A stretch of DNA of 33,382 bases, taken from contig JAYKJB010000020.1 of the NCBI GenBank assembly GCA_035285325.1, positions 1 through 33,382 of the forward strand, in the 5' to 3' direction. Below the pieces are notes generated by a model. The model was not told where the DNA came from. It saw only the letters and a list, made by a program, of their open reading frames with translations, and made no database searches. The position numbers and the translations under genes were made by a program. Positions 1-8,086 of the stretch are shown in pieces (the first letter of the stretch is position 1; every line of letters starts with the position of its first letter). Origin of the DNA: Candidatus Sericytochromatia bacterium (GTDB taxonomy: Bacteria; Cyanobacteriota; Sericytochromatia; S15B-MN24; JAQBPE01).

Positions 1-193
1 AGGTGGCGCCGTCGAGCCCGATCAAGGTGGCGCCGTCCATTCCGATGAGGCCGGCCTTGTTGGCGGCGGCCGCGCCGGCGGCGGGGTTGCGCAGGGTCGG
101 CTTGGCGGGGGCTGGTCGTCCGGCCAGATTGCCGCCCTGACAGGCCGCGAGGCAGAGCGAGAGGGCCAATGACCAGCTGATCCGGGTGCGCAT
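1..193 (-). CDS. Lipoprotein with octapeptide repeat, N-terminal part only
   Basis: Only the first 64 codons are inside the window; the gene runs off the left edge. The start is ATG at 193, with GAGG about 7 bases upstream on the minus strand. The protein opens with a lipoprotein signal: Arg residues, a hydrophobic stretch SLALSLCLAA, and a lipobox ending in Cys18 (LAAC). It should therefore be exported and lipid-anchored. After an Ala/Pro-rich spacer the visible end holds two copies of an octapeptide, LIGMDGAT then LIGLDGAT, which probably continue outside the window. I do not recognise the family. It is divergent from dnaE2 and shares the 194-431 intergenic region with it. Confidence 0.75.
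   Translation of the reverse strand, partial: MRTRISWSLALSLCLAACQGGNLAGRPAPAKPTLRNPAAGAAAANKAGLIGMDGATLIGLDGAT
2..49. repeat. 24-bp tandem repeat encoding an octapeptide
   Basis: Two adjacent 24-bp units (2-25 and 26-49) share their first 12 bases (GGTGGCGCCGTC) and diverge modestly afterwards. On the minus strand they encode LIGMDGAT and LIGLDGAT. The array reaches the window edge, so its copy number is unknown. Confidence 0.7.
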
Positions 194-324
194 GCAATTC
201 CTCAGGCCATCCGGCGGCGGCCGGCGGGTCGGTGTTCTGGTCTCATACCCCAAAGCATCCGCTTGTCGGGTTGATGTGTCGCGCCGTTTTCCCCGCCCCG
301 GCGAGGCCCGCCAGGCAGCCAGGC

Positions 325-353
325 TTGAGTTGTAGACATTTGTCTGCTTTACT
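325..353 (+). promoter_or_regulatory. dnaE2 promoter with LexA operator in the spacer
   Basis: A -35 like TTGAGT (325-330) and a -10 like TTTACT (348-353) are separated by exactly 17 bases. The spacer holds GTAGACATTTGTCTGC (332-347), a near-perfect palindrome with arms AGACA/TGTCT around TT. The same element sits in the same position in the lexA promoter (3567-3595). A palindrome shared by two SOS-type genes next to lexA is best read as the LexA operator, and binding there would block RNA polymerase. Operator assignment is inference from position and symmetry. Confidence 0.75.
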
Positions 354-431
354 GGTTTCTGGTTTCACGGGGTCGCTCACGGGCGGTCGTGCCGGCCGAA
401 CCCCGCAGACAGCTTATTCCAGGAGCGTTCG

Positions 432-3400
432 ATGGCGTTTCCGCTCTGGTGCAAGAGCAACTTTTCTTTTCTGGAGGGCGCCAGCCACCCCGAGGAGCTG
501 GTGGAAGCGGCGGCGCGCCAGGGCTGGTCGGGCCTCGCGCTCACGGATCGCGACGGCCTGTATGGCGTGGTCAAGGCCCATCGGCGTGCGCAGGCGCTCG
601 GTCTGCGCCTCTGCCTGGGCAGCACGATCACCCTGGAGGATGCCAGTCCGCTGGTCTTGCTGGTGCAGAACCGGCGCGGATACGCCAACCTCTGTCGCCT
701 GATCAGCGCGGGGCGGCTGGCCGCGCCCAAGGGGGCCAGCCAGGTCCGCTGGGACCAGCTGGCCGCGCATGCCGAGGGCCTGATCGCGCTGTGGGGCGGG
801 GCGGGGTCGCGCCTGCTGGCCGCGGAGCCGCCGGAGGCCGAGGCCGCCGGGCTGTGCGAGGCCTTCGGCGATCGCCTCTACGCCATGTACACGCGCCACC
901 TGCTGCCGGACGACCGGGCCCAGGAGCAGCGCCTCCGCCAGCGGGCCGCGCGCTGGGGCTTGCCCGTGGTGGCCACCTGCGAGGTGCGCTACCACGAGGC
1001 CTCTCGTCAGCCCCTGCAAGACGTTCTGACCTGTATCCGCACGGGGCTGCCGCTGCACCGGGCGGGCGGGCGCCTGGCCCCCAACGCGGAGTATGCCTTG
1101 CTGTCGCCCGACGCGCTGGCGCAGCGCTTCTCGGATGACCCGGCCGGCCTGGCCCGCAGCCTGGAGGTGGCCGCACGCTGCGACTTCAGCCTGGCCGAGC
1201 TGCGTTATCGCTATCCCAGCGAGCAGCTGCCGGACGGCCTGAGCTCGTTCATGCACCTGTGCCAGCTGGCCCGGGCCGGGGCGCGCTGGCGCTACGGCGG
1301 CGAACCGCCCGCCGAGGTGGAGGCCCAGCTGGCGCGCGAACTCGCGCTGATCGAACAGCTCGACTACGCCGGTTACTTCCTCACGATGCACGAACTCGTG
1401 CGTTTCTGCGCCCAGCGGGGGATCCTCTGCCAGGGGCGAGGTTCGGCCGCCAATTCGGTGGTCTGCTATTGCCTGGGCATCACGGCGGTCGATCCGATTC
1501 GCATGGGCTTGCTGTTCGAGCGCTTCATCTCGGCCGAACGGGCCGAACCGCCCGACATCGACCTCGACATCGAACATGAGCGCCGCGAGGAGGTGATCCA
1601 GCACGTCTACGAACGTTACGGGCGCACGCATGCGGCCATGGTGGCCGTGGTGATTGCCTACCGCCCGCGCTCGGCCATTCGCGACGTCGGCAAGGCGCTG
1701 GGCTTGCCTGAAACCGAGCTGGGGCGCGTCTGCAAGCTGCTGGGATACCGGGGCCCGATCGAGCAGGCGGTGTTGCAGCAGGCCGGTTTGCCCGCCCAGC
1801 ACGCGGTCTATCGCCACCTGCTCACGCTGAGCAACGCCCTGCTCGGCTTCCCGCGCCACCTCTCGATCCATCCCGGCGGCTTCTTGCTGGGGCATGAGCC
1901 CGTCAACGAGCTGGTGCCGGTCGAGAATGCCACGATGGAAGCCCGCACGGTGATTCAGTGGGACAAGGACGACATCGAGGCCCTGGGGCTGTTCAAGGTC
2001 GACCTGCTCGGGCTGGGGGCCTTGAGCCATCTGCGCCGCTGCTTCGAGCTGCTCGCCCGCCACGAGGGCCTTTATTACACGATGGCGACGATTCCGCCCG
2101 AGGACCCGGCCACCTATGCCATGCTCGGCCGGGCCGACACGGTCGGCGTGTTCCAGGTCGAGAGCCGGGCCCAGATGAGCATGCTGCCGCGCCTGAGGCC
2201 TTGCACCTATTACGACCTCGTGATCGAGATCAGCCTGGTGCGTCCGGGCCCGATCACCGGCGGCATGGTGCATCCCTACCTGCGTCGGCGGCGCGGCGAG
2301 GAACCCGTGGTCTATCCCCACGAGGCCCTGCGGCCGGTGCTCGCCAAAACCCTGGGCGTGCCGCTGTTTCAGGAGCAGGTCATGAAGCTGGCCATGGTGG
2401 CGGCCGACTACACGCCGGGCGAGGCCGACCAGCTGCGACGCGACATGGCCGCCTGGCGCAAGCATGGCAGCATGGCCCATCACTACGGCCGCCTGATCGG
2501 GCGTATGGTGGAAAAGGGCATCGAGCGCCCCTTTGCCGAACAGGTCTTCAAGCAGATCGAGGGCTTCGGCGAATATGGCTTTCCCGAAGCGCATGCGGCC
2601 AGCTTCGCCCTGATCACCTACATGGGCGCCTACCTGCGCTGCCACCACCTGCCGATCTTCGTCTGCGCCCTGCTGAACTCGCAGCCCATGGGCTTCTACA
2701 GCCCCGCCACGATCCTGGAGGATGCCCGGCGGCACGGCCTGACCCTCCTGCCGATCGACGTGCGGGCCAGCCAGTGGGACTGCACGCTGGAGGCGCTGCC
2801 GGCGTCTGCTTCGCCCGCGGCCGACCCGCTCGCACGCTGGGCCCTGCGCCTGGGCTTGCGGCTCGTGAAGGGCCTGTCGGCCGCGGCGGCCCAGCGCATC
2901 GTGGCCCTCATGCAGCCGGCGGGGGCCCTCCGCGAGCGGCCCGCTTCCCTGGAGGCTTTCATCTGGGAAAGCGCCCTCGACCAGGGGGCGCTGGCGGCCC
3001 TGGCCGAAGCCGGCGCCTTCGATGGTTTCGGGCTCACGCGCCGCCAGGCCCTCTGGGTCGTGCGCGGCGCGGCGCGGCGCGAGCCGCTGCCGCTGGGCTT
3101 CCAGGAGGCGTCGATTCCGGCCTTTCGTCAGCTCAGCCTGTTCGAGACGGTCCAGTGGGACACCCGCCGCACCGGCGCCAGTGCCCGGGCGCATCCGCTG
3201 GCGGTGTTGCGTCCCGAACTGCTGGCTCAGGGCCTGCCCGATGCGCGTGCGCTCAGCCGTCAGCCCAGCGGGGCGCGGGTGCGCTATGTCGGGCTGGTGA
3301 TCTGCCGCCAGCGGCCCGGCACCGCCTCGGGCGTCGTCTTTCTGACGCTGGAGGATGAAACCGGCTTCGTCAATCTGGTGGTCTGGCCGGCCGTGTTCGA

Positions 3401-3554
3401 GCGCTTCAAGCGGCTGGTCAAGACCGTCCAATGCCTGGGCGTGAGTGGCACGCTGCAGGTGCAGCACGGGCTGGTCCATCTGGTGGCCGCGCGCTTCTGG
3501 GAACCCGTGCTGGCCGCTCGGCTGCCCCGAACGGCCAGCCGCGACTTTCATTGA
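432..3554 (+). CDS. dnaE2: Error-prone DNA polymerase III alpha subunit, DnaE2/ImuC
   Basis: Catalytic subunit of the damage-inducible translesion mutasome, which extends DNA past lesions with low fidelity. The 1040-residue length is typical of DnaE2 and shorter than replicative DnaE. The N-terminus carries the family signature SNFSFLEGASHPEEL at the start of the PHP domain. The C-family polymerase catalytic motif PDIDLD is at residues 374-379, and a C-terminal OB-fold region follows (roughly 930-1025). QLSLF at 900-904 matches the beta-clamp-binding consensus. The ATG at 432 has AGGAG at 421-425. The gene is led by an SOS-type promoter and is followed 66 bases later by lexA. A long antisense open frame across it is a GC artefact. 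Confidence 0.97.
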   Translation: MAFPLWCKSNFSFLEGASHPEELVEAAARQGWSGLALTDRDGLYGVVKAHRRAQALGLRLCLGSTITLEDASPLVLLVQNRRGYANLCRLISAGRLAAPKGASQVRWDQLAAHAEGLIALWGGAGSRLLAAEPPEAEAAGLCEAFGDRLYAMYTRHLLPDDRAQEQRLRQRAARWGLPVVATCEVRYHEASRQPLQDVLTCIRTGLPLHRAGGRLAPNAEYALLSPDALAQRFSDDPAGLARSLEVAARCDFSLAELRYRYPSEQLPDGLSSFMHLCQLARAGARWRYGGEPPAEVEAQLARELALIEQLDYAGYFLTMHELVRFCAQRGILCQGRGSAANSVVCYCLGITAVDPIRMGLLFERFISAERAEPPDIDLDIEHERREEVIQHVYERYGRTHAAMVAVVIAYRPRSAIRDVGKALGLPETELGRVCKLLGYRGPIEQAVLQQAGLPAQHAVYRHLLTLSNALLGFPRHLSIHPGGFLLGHEPVNELVPVENATMEARTVIQWDKDDIEALGLFKVDLLGLGALSHLRRCFELLARHEGLYYTMATIPPEDPATYAMLGRADTVGVFQVESRAQMSMLPRLRPCTYYDLVIEISLVRPGPITGGMVHPYLRRRRGEEPVVYPHEALRPVLAKTLGVPLFQEQVMKLAMVAADYTPGEADQLRRDMAAWRKHGSMAHHYGRLIGRMVEKGIERPFAEQVFKQIEGFGEYGFPEAHAASFALITYMGAYLRCHHLPIFVCALLNSQPMGFYSPATILEDARRHGLTLLPIDVRASQWDCTLEALPASASPAADPLARWALRLGLRLVKGLSAAAAQRIVALMQPAGALRERPASLEAFIWESALDQGALAALAEAGAFDGFGLTRRQALWVVRGAARREPLPLGFQEASIPAFRQLSLFETVQWDTRRTGASARAHPLAVLRPELLAQGLPDARALSRQPSGARVRYVGLVICRQRPGTASGVVFLTLEDETGFVNLVVWPAVFERFKRLVKTVQCLGVSGTLQVQHGLVHLVAARFWEPVLAARLPRTASRDFH

Positions 3555-3566
3555 GCGCCGCCTGGC

Positions 3567-3595
3567 TTGACATGGCAGACATTTGTCTGCAAAAT
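3567..3595 (+). promoter_or_regulatory. lexA promoter with LexA operator in the spacer
   Basis: A consensus -35 TTGACA (3567-3572), a 17-base spacer and a -10 CAAAAT (3590-3595). The palindrome GCAGACATTTGTCTGC (3575-3590) fills the spacer, with 7-base arms GCAGACA/TGTCTGC around TT. This predicts autorepression of lexA and, by readthrough, of imuA and imuB. It differs from the operator at 332-347 in one base (C to T at position 2). Confidence 0.82.
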
Positions 3596-3620
3596 GGAAA
3601 GCCAGCGGAGGTTGTCACGC

Positions 3621-4241
3621 ATGCCCGGTCCCACCGGCCAGACCCGCCAGGCCATCTACCAGTTCATTCAGGCCCGCCTGCGCGAGGGGGCGCCCCCTCC
3701 CAGCATGCGAGAGATTCAGGCCGCCTTTGGCTTCAAGGCGGTTCAGTCGGTCAAGGTCCACCTCGATCGCCTGGTGGTCGACGGCTTGCTCACCCATGAT
3801 CCCGGCAAGGCGCGCTCTTACAGGCTGGCCCAGGCCGATGCAAGCGACCACGTGCCCGTCCCGATCTGGGGCCGGGTCCGGGCCGGCCCGCTGTCCGAGG
3901 CGATCGCCGATCCGGACGGCACGGTCTGGGTCGAAACCGCCTGGGCGCAGCGCCTGGGTCGCGACAGCCTGTTCGCCCTGCACGTCCGGGGCGACAGCAT
4001 GGTCGGGGCGGGCATCCTGGAGGGCGATCTGGTGATCGCCCGGCGCCAGCCGACGGCGCAGCTCGGCGAGATTGTCGTGGCCCTGCTGGAGACGGAGGCC
4101 ACGGTCAAGCGCCTGGCCCAGCATCGGGGTCAACCCGCCCTGCTGGCCGAAAACCCTGCTTACGCCCCGATTCTGCCCGATGAACGCAGCGGCTTCCGCA
4201 TCCTGGGCAAGGTGGTCGAGATCCGCCGCAGCCTGACTTAG
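3621..4241 (+). CDS. lexA: LexA SOS repressor (autocleaving, S24 family)
   Basis: A 206-residue transcriptional repressor that self-cleaves when RecA filaments form on damaged DNA. The winged-helix DNA-binding domain (about 5-68) includes PSMREIQAAFGF and VHLDRL. The cleavage site is Ala88-Gly89 (VRAG), and the catalytic dyad is Ser126 (GDSM) and Lys163 (ATVKRL), all present. I chose the ATG at 3621 because GGAGG lies at 3607-3611 with a 9-base spacing; upstream in-frame starts (3567, 3594) overlap the promoter. It ends with TAG, so TAG is a genuine stop in this genome. imuA follows after 16 bases, probably on the same transcript. Confidence 0.96.
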   Translation: MPGPTGQTRQAIYQFIQARLREGAPPPSMREIQAAFGFKAVQSVKVHLDRLVVDGLLTHDPGKARSYRLAQADASDHVPVPIWGRVRAGPLSEAIADPDGTVWVETAWAQRLGRDSLFALHVRGDSMVGAGILEGDLVIARRQPTAQLGEIVVALLETEATVKRLAQHRGQPALLAENPAYAPILPDERSGFRILGKVVEIRRSLT

Positions 4242-4257
4242 CCCCTGAGCCTGCCCC

Positions 4258-4890
4258 ATGACGTCAACCGCTCGCCTCTCCGCGCTGCCCTCGCTCGGGC
4301 CGGCCCGCCGGCTCGGCCTGTCGGTCGTGCGCCCGGAACCGGCCGCTCGCCTCGGCCTGGAGGAACTGCAAGGGCGCTTGTGCGAACTGCGCCTGCAGCG
4401 CGATTCCCTGGCTTACACGCGGGCGATCGCCTGGGTCCGGGAAGCCCAGGCGGCCGGTGAACCGGCGGCCTGGGTGACGCCCCCCACGCACGGCTTCTAT
4501 CCCCCCGACGTCCAGGCCCATGGCGTCGACCTGGCGGCCTTGCCCGTCGTTCGGCTGGCCCCTCCCGTCGCGCGTCTGCGCGCCGTCGACATGCTGTTGC
4601 GCAGCGGGGCCTTTGGCCTGATCGTGCTTGATTGGGAGCAGCAACCACCGCCCCCCGAGCGCATCCTGGTGCGGCTGGTGGGCCTGGCCAAGCATCACCG
4701 CACCGCCCTGGTGGGGCTGACCGCGCATCCGCAGGGCCTGGGCGGCCAGGTCTCCTTGCGGCTCCACCCCGAGCGGGCCCAGGAGGCTTCCGGTCGCTAT
4801 CTCTGCCGCCTCGGCGTCAGCAAGGACAAGCGCGGGGGCCCCGCGGAGCGCGGCCCGGAGGTGTTCAGTGGACCGGACGGCCTGTATTGA
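4258..4890 (+). CDS. imuA: ImuA, RecA-like mutasome accessory protein
   Basis: A 210-residue RecA-fold protein expected to support ImuB and DnaE2 in SOS mutagenesis. The pattern GxLxEL ... AWVTP....FYPPD (about 45-85) and the RecA-type beta-strand GLIVLDW match the ImuA/SulA-like family. No P-loop (GxxxxGK[TS]) is visible where RecA has one, as expected for ATP-independent members. The C-terminus has RLGVSKDKRGGP, resembling the end of RecA-core domains. There is only a weak ribosome site before the ATG, fitting translation coupled to lexA. Its last 23 bases overlap the start of imuB. Confidence 0.88.
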   Translation: MTSTARLSALPSLGPARRLGLSVVRPEPAARLGLEELQGRLCELRLQRDSLAYTRAIAWVREAQAAGEPAAWVTPPTHGFYPPDVQAHGVDLAALPVVRLAPPVARLRAVDMLLRSGAFGLIVLDWEQQPPPPERILVRLVGLAKHHRTALVGLTAHPQGLGGQVSLRLHPERAQEASGRYLCRLGVSKDKRGGPAERGPEVFSGPDGLY

Positions 4891-6391
4891 CGTGCCGCTG
4901 CTGGCCTTGCAGCTGCTGCTGCGGGCCGAGCCGGGCTGGCGCCAGCGGCCGGTGGCCGTGCTCGAACACGATCGCCCCCATGCGCGGGTGCTGGCCCTGA
5001 ACCGGGTGGCCCGTCAGCAGGGCATCTGCCCTGGCGAGCGTTATCAGCAGGTGCTGGCCAGGGTGCCGACGCTGGAGGCGGCCCCGGTCTCGCCGCTGGC
5101 GATCGCCGAGGCCCAGCGCGAGCTGCTGGCTTGCCTGCTGAATTTCAGCCCCACCGTCGAGCCTCGGCGGGAGCAGCCGGGGTGTTTCTGGGTCGATGCG
5201 GCCGGCTTCGAGCAGCTCTACCCCTCGCCCCAGGCCTGGGGCGAATGCCTGCGGGCGGCCCTGCAGGCGCTCGGTTTCGAGGCCGCCGTGGTGATCGGGC
5301 ACGGACGCTTCGCGCCCTGGGCGCTGGCCAGGGCGCAGCGGGGGCGCGGCGTGACGGTGTACGACCCGGCCGGACAGGCGGCGGCGGTGGCGGCCGTGCC
5401 GCTGAGTTGCCTGGAATTGCCGCCGGACGAGCGCCACTTCCTGCTCACGCTGGGCGTCGACCACGTGGCGGCCTTGCAGGCCTTGCCCGCCGAGGGCCTG
5501 ATCGGCCGGCTCGGGCCCGAGGCGCTGGCCCTTTGTCGCCTGGCCCGGGAAGACCCCGCGCTGCCGCTGCAACCCGCCAGCCTGCAGGTGCCGCTGCAGG
5601 CGACCAGTTCGTTGCCCCACGGGGTGCTGGAGCTGGGCGCGCTGGTGTTTGCCGCCAAGCCGCTGGTAGACACCTTGCTGGCACGCCTGGCGGCTCAGGG
5701 GCAGGCGCTCGCCGGCCTGACGCTGCGGCTCGGCTGCGACACCTCGCAGGAGCGGCCCGGCTGGCGGCGCGAGGCGGAAGGGCTCTGGCGGGAGGAGGCC
5801 CTGCGCCCGGCCGAAGCGACGCTTTCCAGCTTGCGCCTGATGGAGCTGGTGCGCCTGCGGCTGGAGGGTCTGCCCCTGCCGGGGCCGGTCCACACCCTGG
5901 TGGCGATCGCCGAGGGCTGCCCGCTGACGGCCCACCAGCTGGACGCGCTGGCGATCACGCCGCGACGCGATCCCGCGGCCGGGGCGCGCGCCCTGGCGCG
6001 CTTGCGGGCGGCCTTTGGCGAAAACCAGGTGGTGGTGGCGCAGCCGGGCGATCGCCACCTGCCCGAGCGCCGCTGGCACTGGGAGCCGGTCGACCGGATT
6101 CAGGCGCCGAATCTGCCGGCCGGGCCGCCGGACACGCCTCCACCCCTGGTGCGCTCGGTCTATGCGCGCCCACGCCAGCTGGCCCCGCGCCCGGCCGAGG
6201 GCTGGTGGCCGCTGGGGGCGCAGGCCGGGGCGCTCTGCCGGGAGGTCGGTCCCTTCCGGCTGGCGGGCGGCTGGTGGCACAGCGCGGTCGAACGCGATTA
6301 TTATTTCATTGAAACCGAGTCCGGTGACCTGCTCTGGGTCTACCGGGACAACCGGCGGGGTCACTGGCTGTTGCAGGGACGGGTGCAATGA
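4868..6391 (+). CDS. imuB: ImuB, catalytically incomplete Y-family polymerase
   Basis: A 507-residue Y-family polymerase homologue that bridges DnaE2, ImuA and usually the beta clamp in the mutasome. The start is GTG at 4868 with GGAGGT at 4857-4862; it overlaps imuA by 23 bases. The N-terminus CIDVPLLALQLLL aligns with the first Y-family motif, but only Asp8 is kept. The SIDE motif is replaced by WVDAAG (Asp110-Ala111), so the metal-binding acidic pair is lost, as is usual for ImuB. No QLxLF-type clamp motif was found in the C-terminal half, whereas DnaE2 has one. Confidence 0.93.
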   Translation: MDRTACIDVPLLALQLLLRAEPGWRQRPVAVLEHDRPHARVLALNRVARQQGICPGERYQQVLARVPTLEAAPVSPLAIAEAQRELLACLLNFSPTVEPRREQPGCFWVDAAGFEQLYPSPQAWGECLRAALQALGFEAAVVIGHGRFAPWALARAQRGRGVTVYDPAGQAAAVAAVPLSCLELPPDERHFLLTLGVDHVAALQALPAEGLIGRLGPEALALCRLAREDPALPLQPASLQVPLQATSSLPHGVLELGALVFAAKPLVDTLLARLAAQGQALAGLTLRLGCDTSQERPGWRREAEGLWREEALRPAEATLSSLRLMELVRLRLEGLPLPGPVHTLVAIAEGCPLTAHQLDALAITPRRDPAAGARALARLRAAFGENQVVVAQPGDRHLPERRWHWEPVDRIQAPNLPAGPPDTPPPLVRSVYARPRQLAPRPAEGWWPLGAQAGALCREVGPFRLAGGWWHSAVERDYYFIETESGDLLWVYRDNRRGHWLLQGRVQ

Positions 6392-6449
6392 GCGCAGCGG
6401 GCTCGGCCCGACTCGGTGGGCGCCAATCCCTGTCGAGAGGAGGCCGGCC

Positions 6450-7358
6450 GTGCCGTTCGCAGCCCTTCGTGCCTTCCTGGAACCCTTGCAAAACTGGCTG
6501 CAAGCGCGCCTGACCCCCGCGCCGCCGCCCCGGCCGCCGGCCCCGGCGTCGCGGGAGGAAGGACCGTCCGCCCTGCCTGACTGGCGCGCGGAACTGCTGG
6601 CGGAGAGTCGTTTCAACTGGGAGGAGGCCGTCGCCCCGGCGCGCGCGTTGGCGGAGGACGGCGGGGAGGCCGGGCCTGCGCCGACGCTGCCGGCCGCTCC
6701 CCTGCCCTGGGTGGCGCCTCAGGTGGACCAGCCGGCCGCTCGCTTCGCGCGCCTCGGCTATGCCCCTGGCGCCCGGCCCCCCAGCCTGATGGCGCTCAAG
6801 GACCTCTTCGAGGCCGTCTATGGTCCTTGCCTGGCCCCGCTGCCCACTCGAGTGCTGCACGACACGGCCCTGTTCGGCGGTCTCGACGGCTGGAACCCGG
6901 CCGCCGGCAACGACAACCTCGGCCGCCTGCACGTGGTCTTTCGCCAGCTGTCCGAGCTGCTCGGCGAGGCCTTCGCCTTCAAGCCGGCCCCGCTGGGGCG
7001 GGTCGACCACCACCGTCAGCTGGGCGGCTACTACGACCACCAGGCGCAGGCCATCTTCCTCGCCACCAGCTTGCTCCGCTCCCATCCTGCGGCCGTGGCC
7101 AACACCATCGCGCACGAGCAATTTCACCGCCTGCAGCACCTGCTGATCCAGCGCCTGATGTACGCGCCGCGCAAGCTGTCGTCGGCCGAACGCAGCCTGG
7201 CCATGTACTGGCATGCCGAGGGCACGGCCGAACCGGGCGCGGACTTCGCGGCCTATCGCTACAACGGACGCGAGTACCACGCCGACCAGACGGCCAAGGC
7301 GCTGGTGCGCCTGCTCATGCCGGTGTTCGACTGGCCGCCTCAGGTGCTGGCCTATTGA
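6450..7358 (+). CDS. HExxH zinc-metallopeptidase-like protein
   Basis: A 302-residue protein starting at GTG 6450, with AGGAGG at 6438-6443. The N-terminal third is Pro/Ala-rich and low in complexity. The C-terminal two thirds contain NTIAHEQFHRLQH, in which His222-Glu223-x-x-His226 is a zincin HExxH motif; Glu257 or Glu261 in WHAEGTAEPG could supply the third ligand. No signal peptide is evident, so it is probably cytoplasmic. It lies 58 bases after imuB on the same strand with no visible terminator between, so it may be co-transcribed with the SOS operon. I do not recognise a named family; protease function is inferred from the motif alone. Confidence 0.7.
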   Translation: MPFAALRAFLEPLQNWLQARLTPAPPPRPPAPASREEGPSALPDWRAELLAESRFNWEEAVAPARALAEDGGEAGPAPTLPAAPLPWVAPQVDQPAARFARLGYAPGARPPSLMALKDLFEAVYGPCLAPLPTRVLHDTALFGGLDGWNPAAGNDNLGRLHVVFRQLSELLGEAFAFKPAPLGRVDHHRQLGGYYDHQAQAIFLATSLLRSHPAAVANTIAHEQFHRLQHLLIQRLMYAPRKLSSAERSLAMYWHAEGTAEPGADFAAYRYNGREYHADQTAKALVRLLMPVFDWPPQVLAY

Positions 7359-7456
7359 GGGTGGGGGAACCGCTCCACTCTCCTCGCTGAGCGCTTCAAA
7401 CCGGGCCCGCGTGCCGGCTCGCGCTTGCCTGGGTAGAAGGCTCCCAGGAGGGCCCC

Positions 7457-8077
7457 GTGCGCCGTTTGACCGCTGTGACCAGAACCCTGTTGCTGGCGGC
7501 TGGCGCTGGCCTGATGTCCGGCTGTGCGGCGGCTCTGACCGCTTTCGACCAGGACTTTCAGTCCGCCACGGCCCCCATGGCCGCGCCGGGTGCGCCCTAC
7601 ACGCAGACCTACGACGAGACCGGCACCGAGGTCAAATATGTCTACTTCGGTCCCTTCGCGGGCTGGCTGTCGGGCGGCCGGGCGGTGCGCTACACGCGCT
7701 TCAATCGCTCGCTGTACGCCGGGGCGATGATTTACGGCACGGTTCCTTTCATTGGTCAGCGCTGGTCTCCCGCCTTCGGCTATGCCGGTCTGCAGGGCGG
7801 CTACGAGGGCCACTATGGCCCGCTCATCTACAACACGACCCTGCTGGCCGGTGTCACCAGCGCCATCTCGGAATGCACCGCCAACCCGCTGGGGCAGCAG
7901 TTCACGCTGGAACCGAGCGTTTCGCTCGGGTTGCGCATCCCCGGGATGATCGGCTGGAAGGCCTCGATCGTGGGCGGGGTGCTGGTGATGCCGCTGGTGC
8001 CGGAGCAATCCGGCTGGACCCTGGGCCTGCGCATCGACCAGAAGATCATGACCGCCTCGGTGCCCGCGGCCGACTGA
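7457..8077 (+). CDS. Putative lipoprotein, unknown function
   Basis: A 206-residue protein with start GTG 7457 and AGGAGG at 7446-7451. A lipoprotein signal ends in LMSGC (Cys23). The mature part is rich in Gly, Tyr and aromatic beta-strand-like segments (YVYFGPFAGWLSGG, GYAGLQGGYEGHYGP) and ends in alternating hydrophobic strands (TLGLRIDQKIMTAS). This looks like an all-beta envelope protein. No family recognised. Its end converges with the ATPase gene, 9 bases away. Confidence 0.72.
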   Translation: MRRLTAVTRTLLLAAGAGLMSGCAAALTAFDQDFQSATAPMAAPGAPYTQTYDETGTEVKYVYFGPFAGWLSGGRAVRYTRFNRSLYAGAMIYGTVPFIGQRWSPAFGYAGLQGGYEGHYGPLIYNTTLLAGVTSAISECTANPLGQQFTLEPSVSLGLRIPGMIGWKASIVGGVLVMPLVPEQSGWTLGLRIDQKIMTASVPAAD

Positions 8078-8086
8078 TGGCGGCGC

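Noticed and set aside
414-3551. A 1045-codon open frame antisense to dnaE2, and similar long antisense frames (4865-6616, 16443-18128, 25719-27527, 28276-30063, 31698-33329).
   Set aside because: They mirror real genes in GC-rich DNA where stop codons are rare, their products are low-complexity Arg/Gln/Gly/His-rich, and no ribosome sites or domains support them.
3567-3620. Upstream in-frame starts for lexA at 3567 or 3594.
   Set aside because: They lie within the promoter and operator; the GGAGG site points to ATG 3621.
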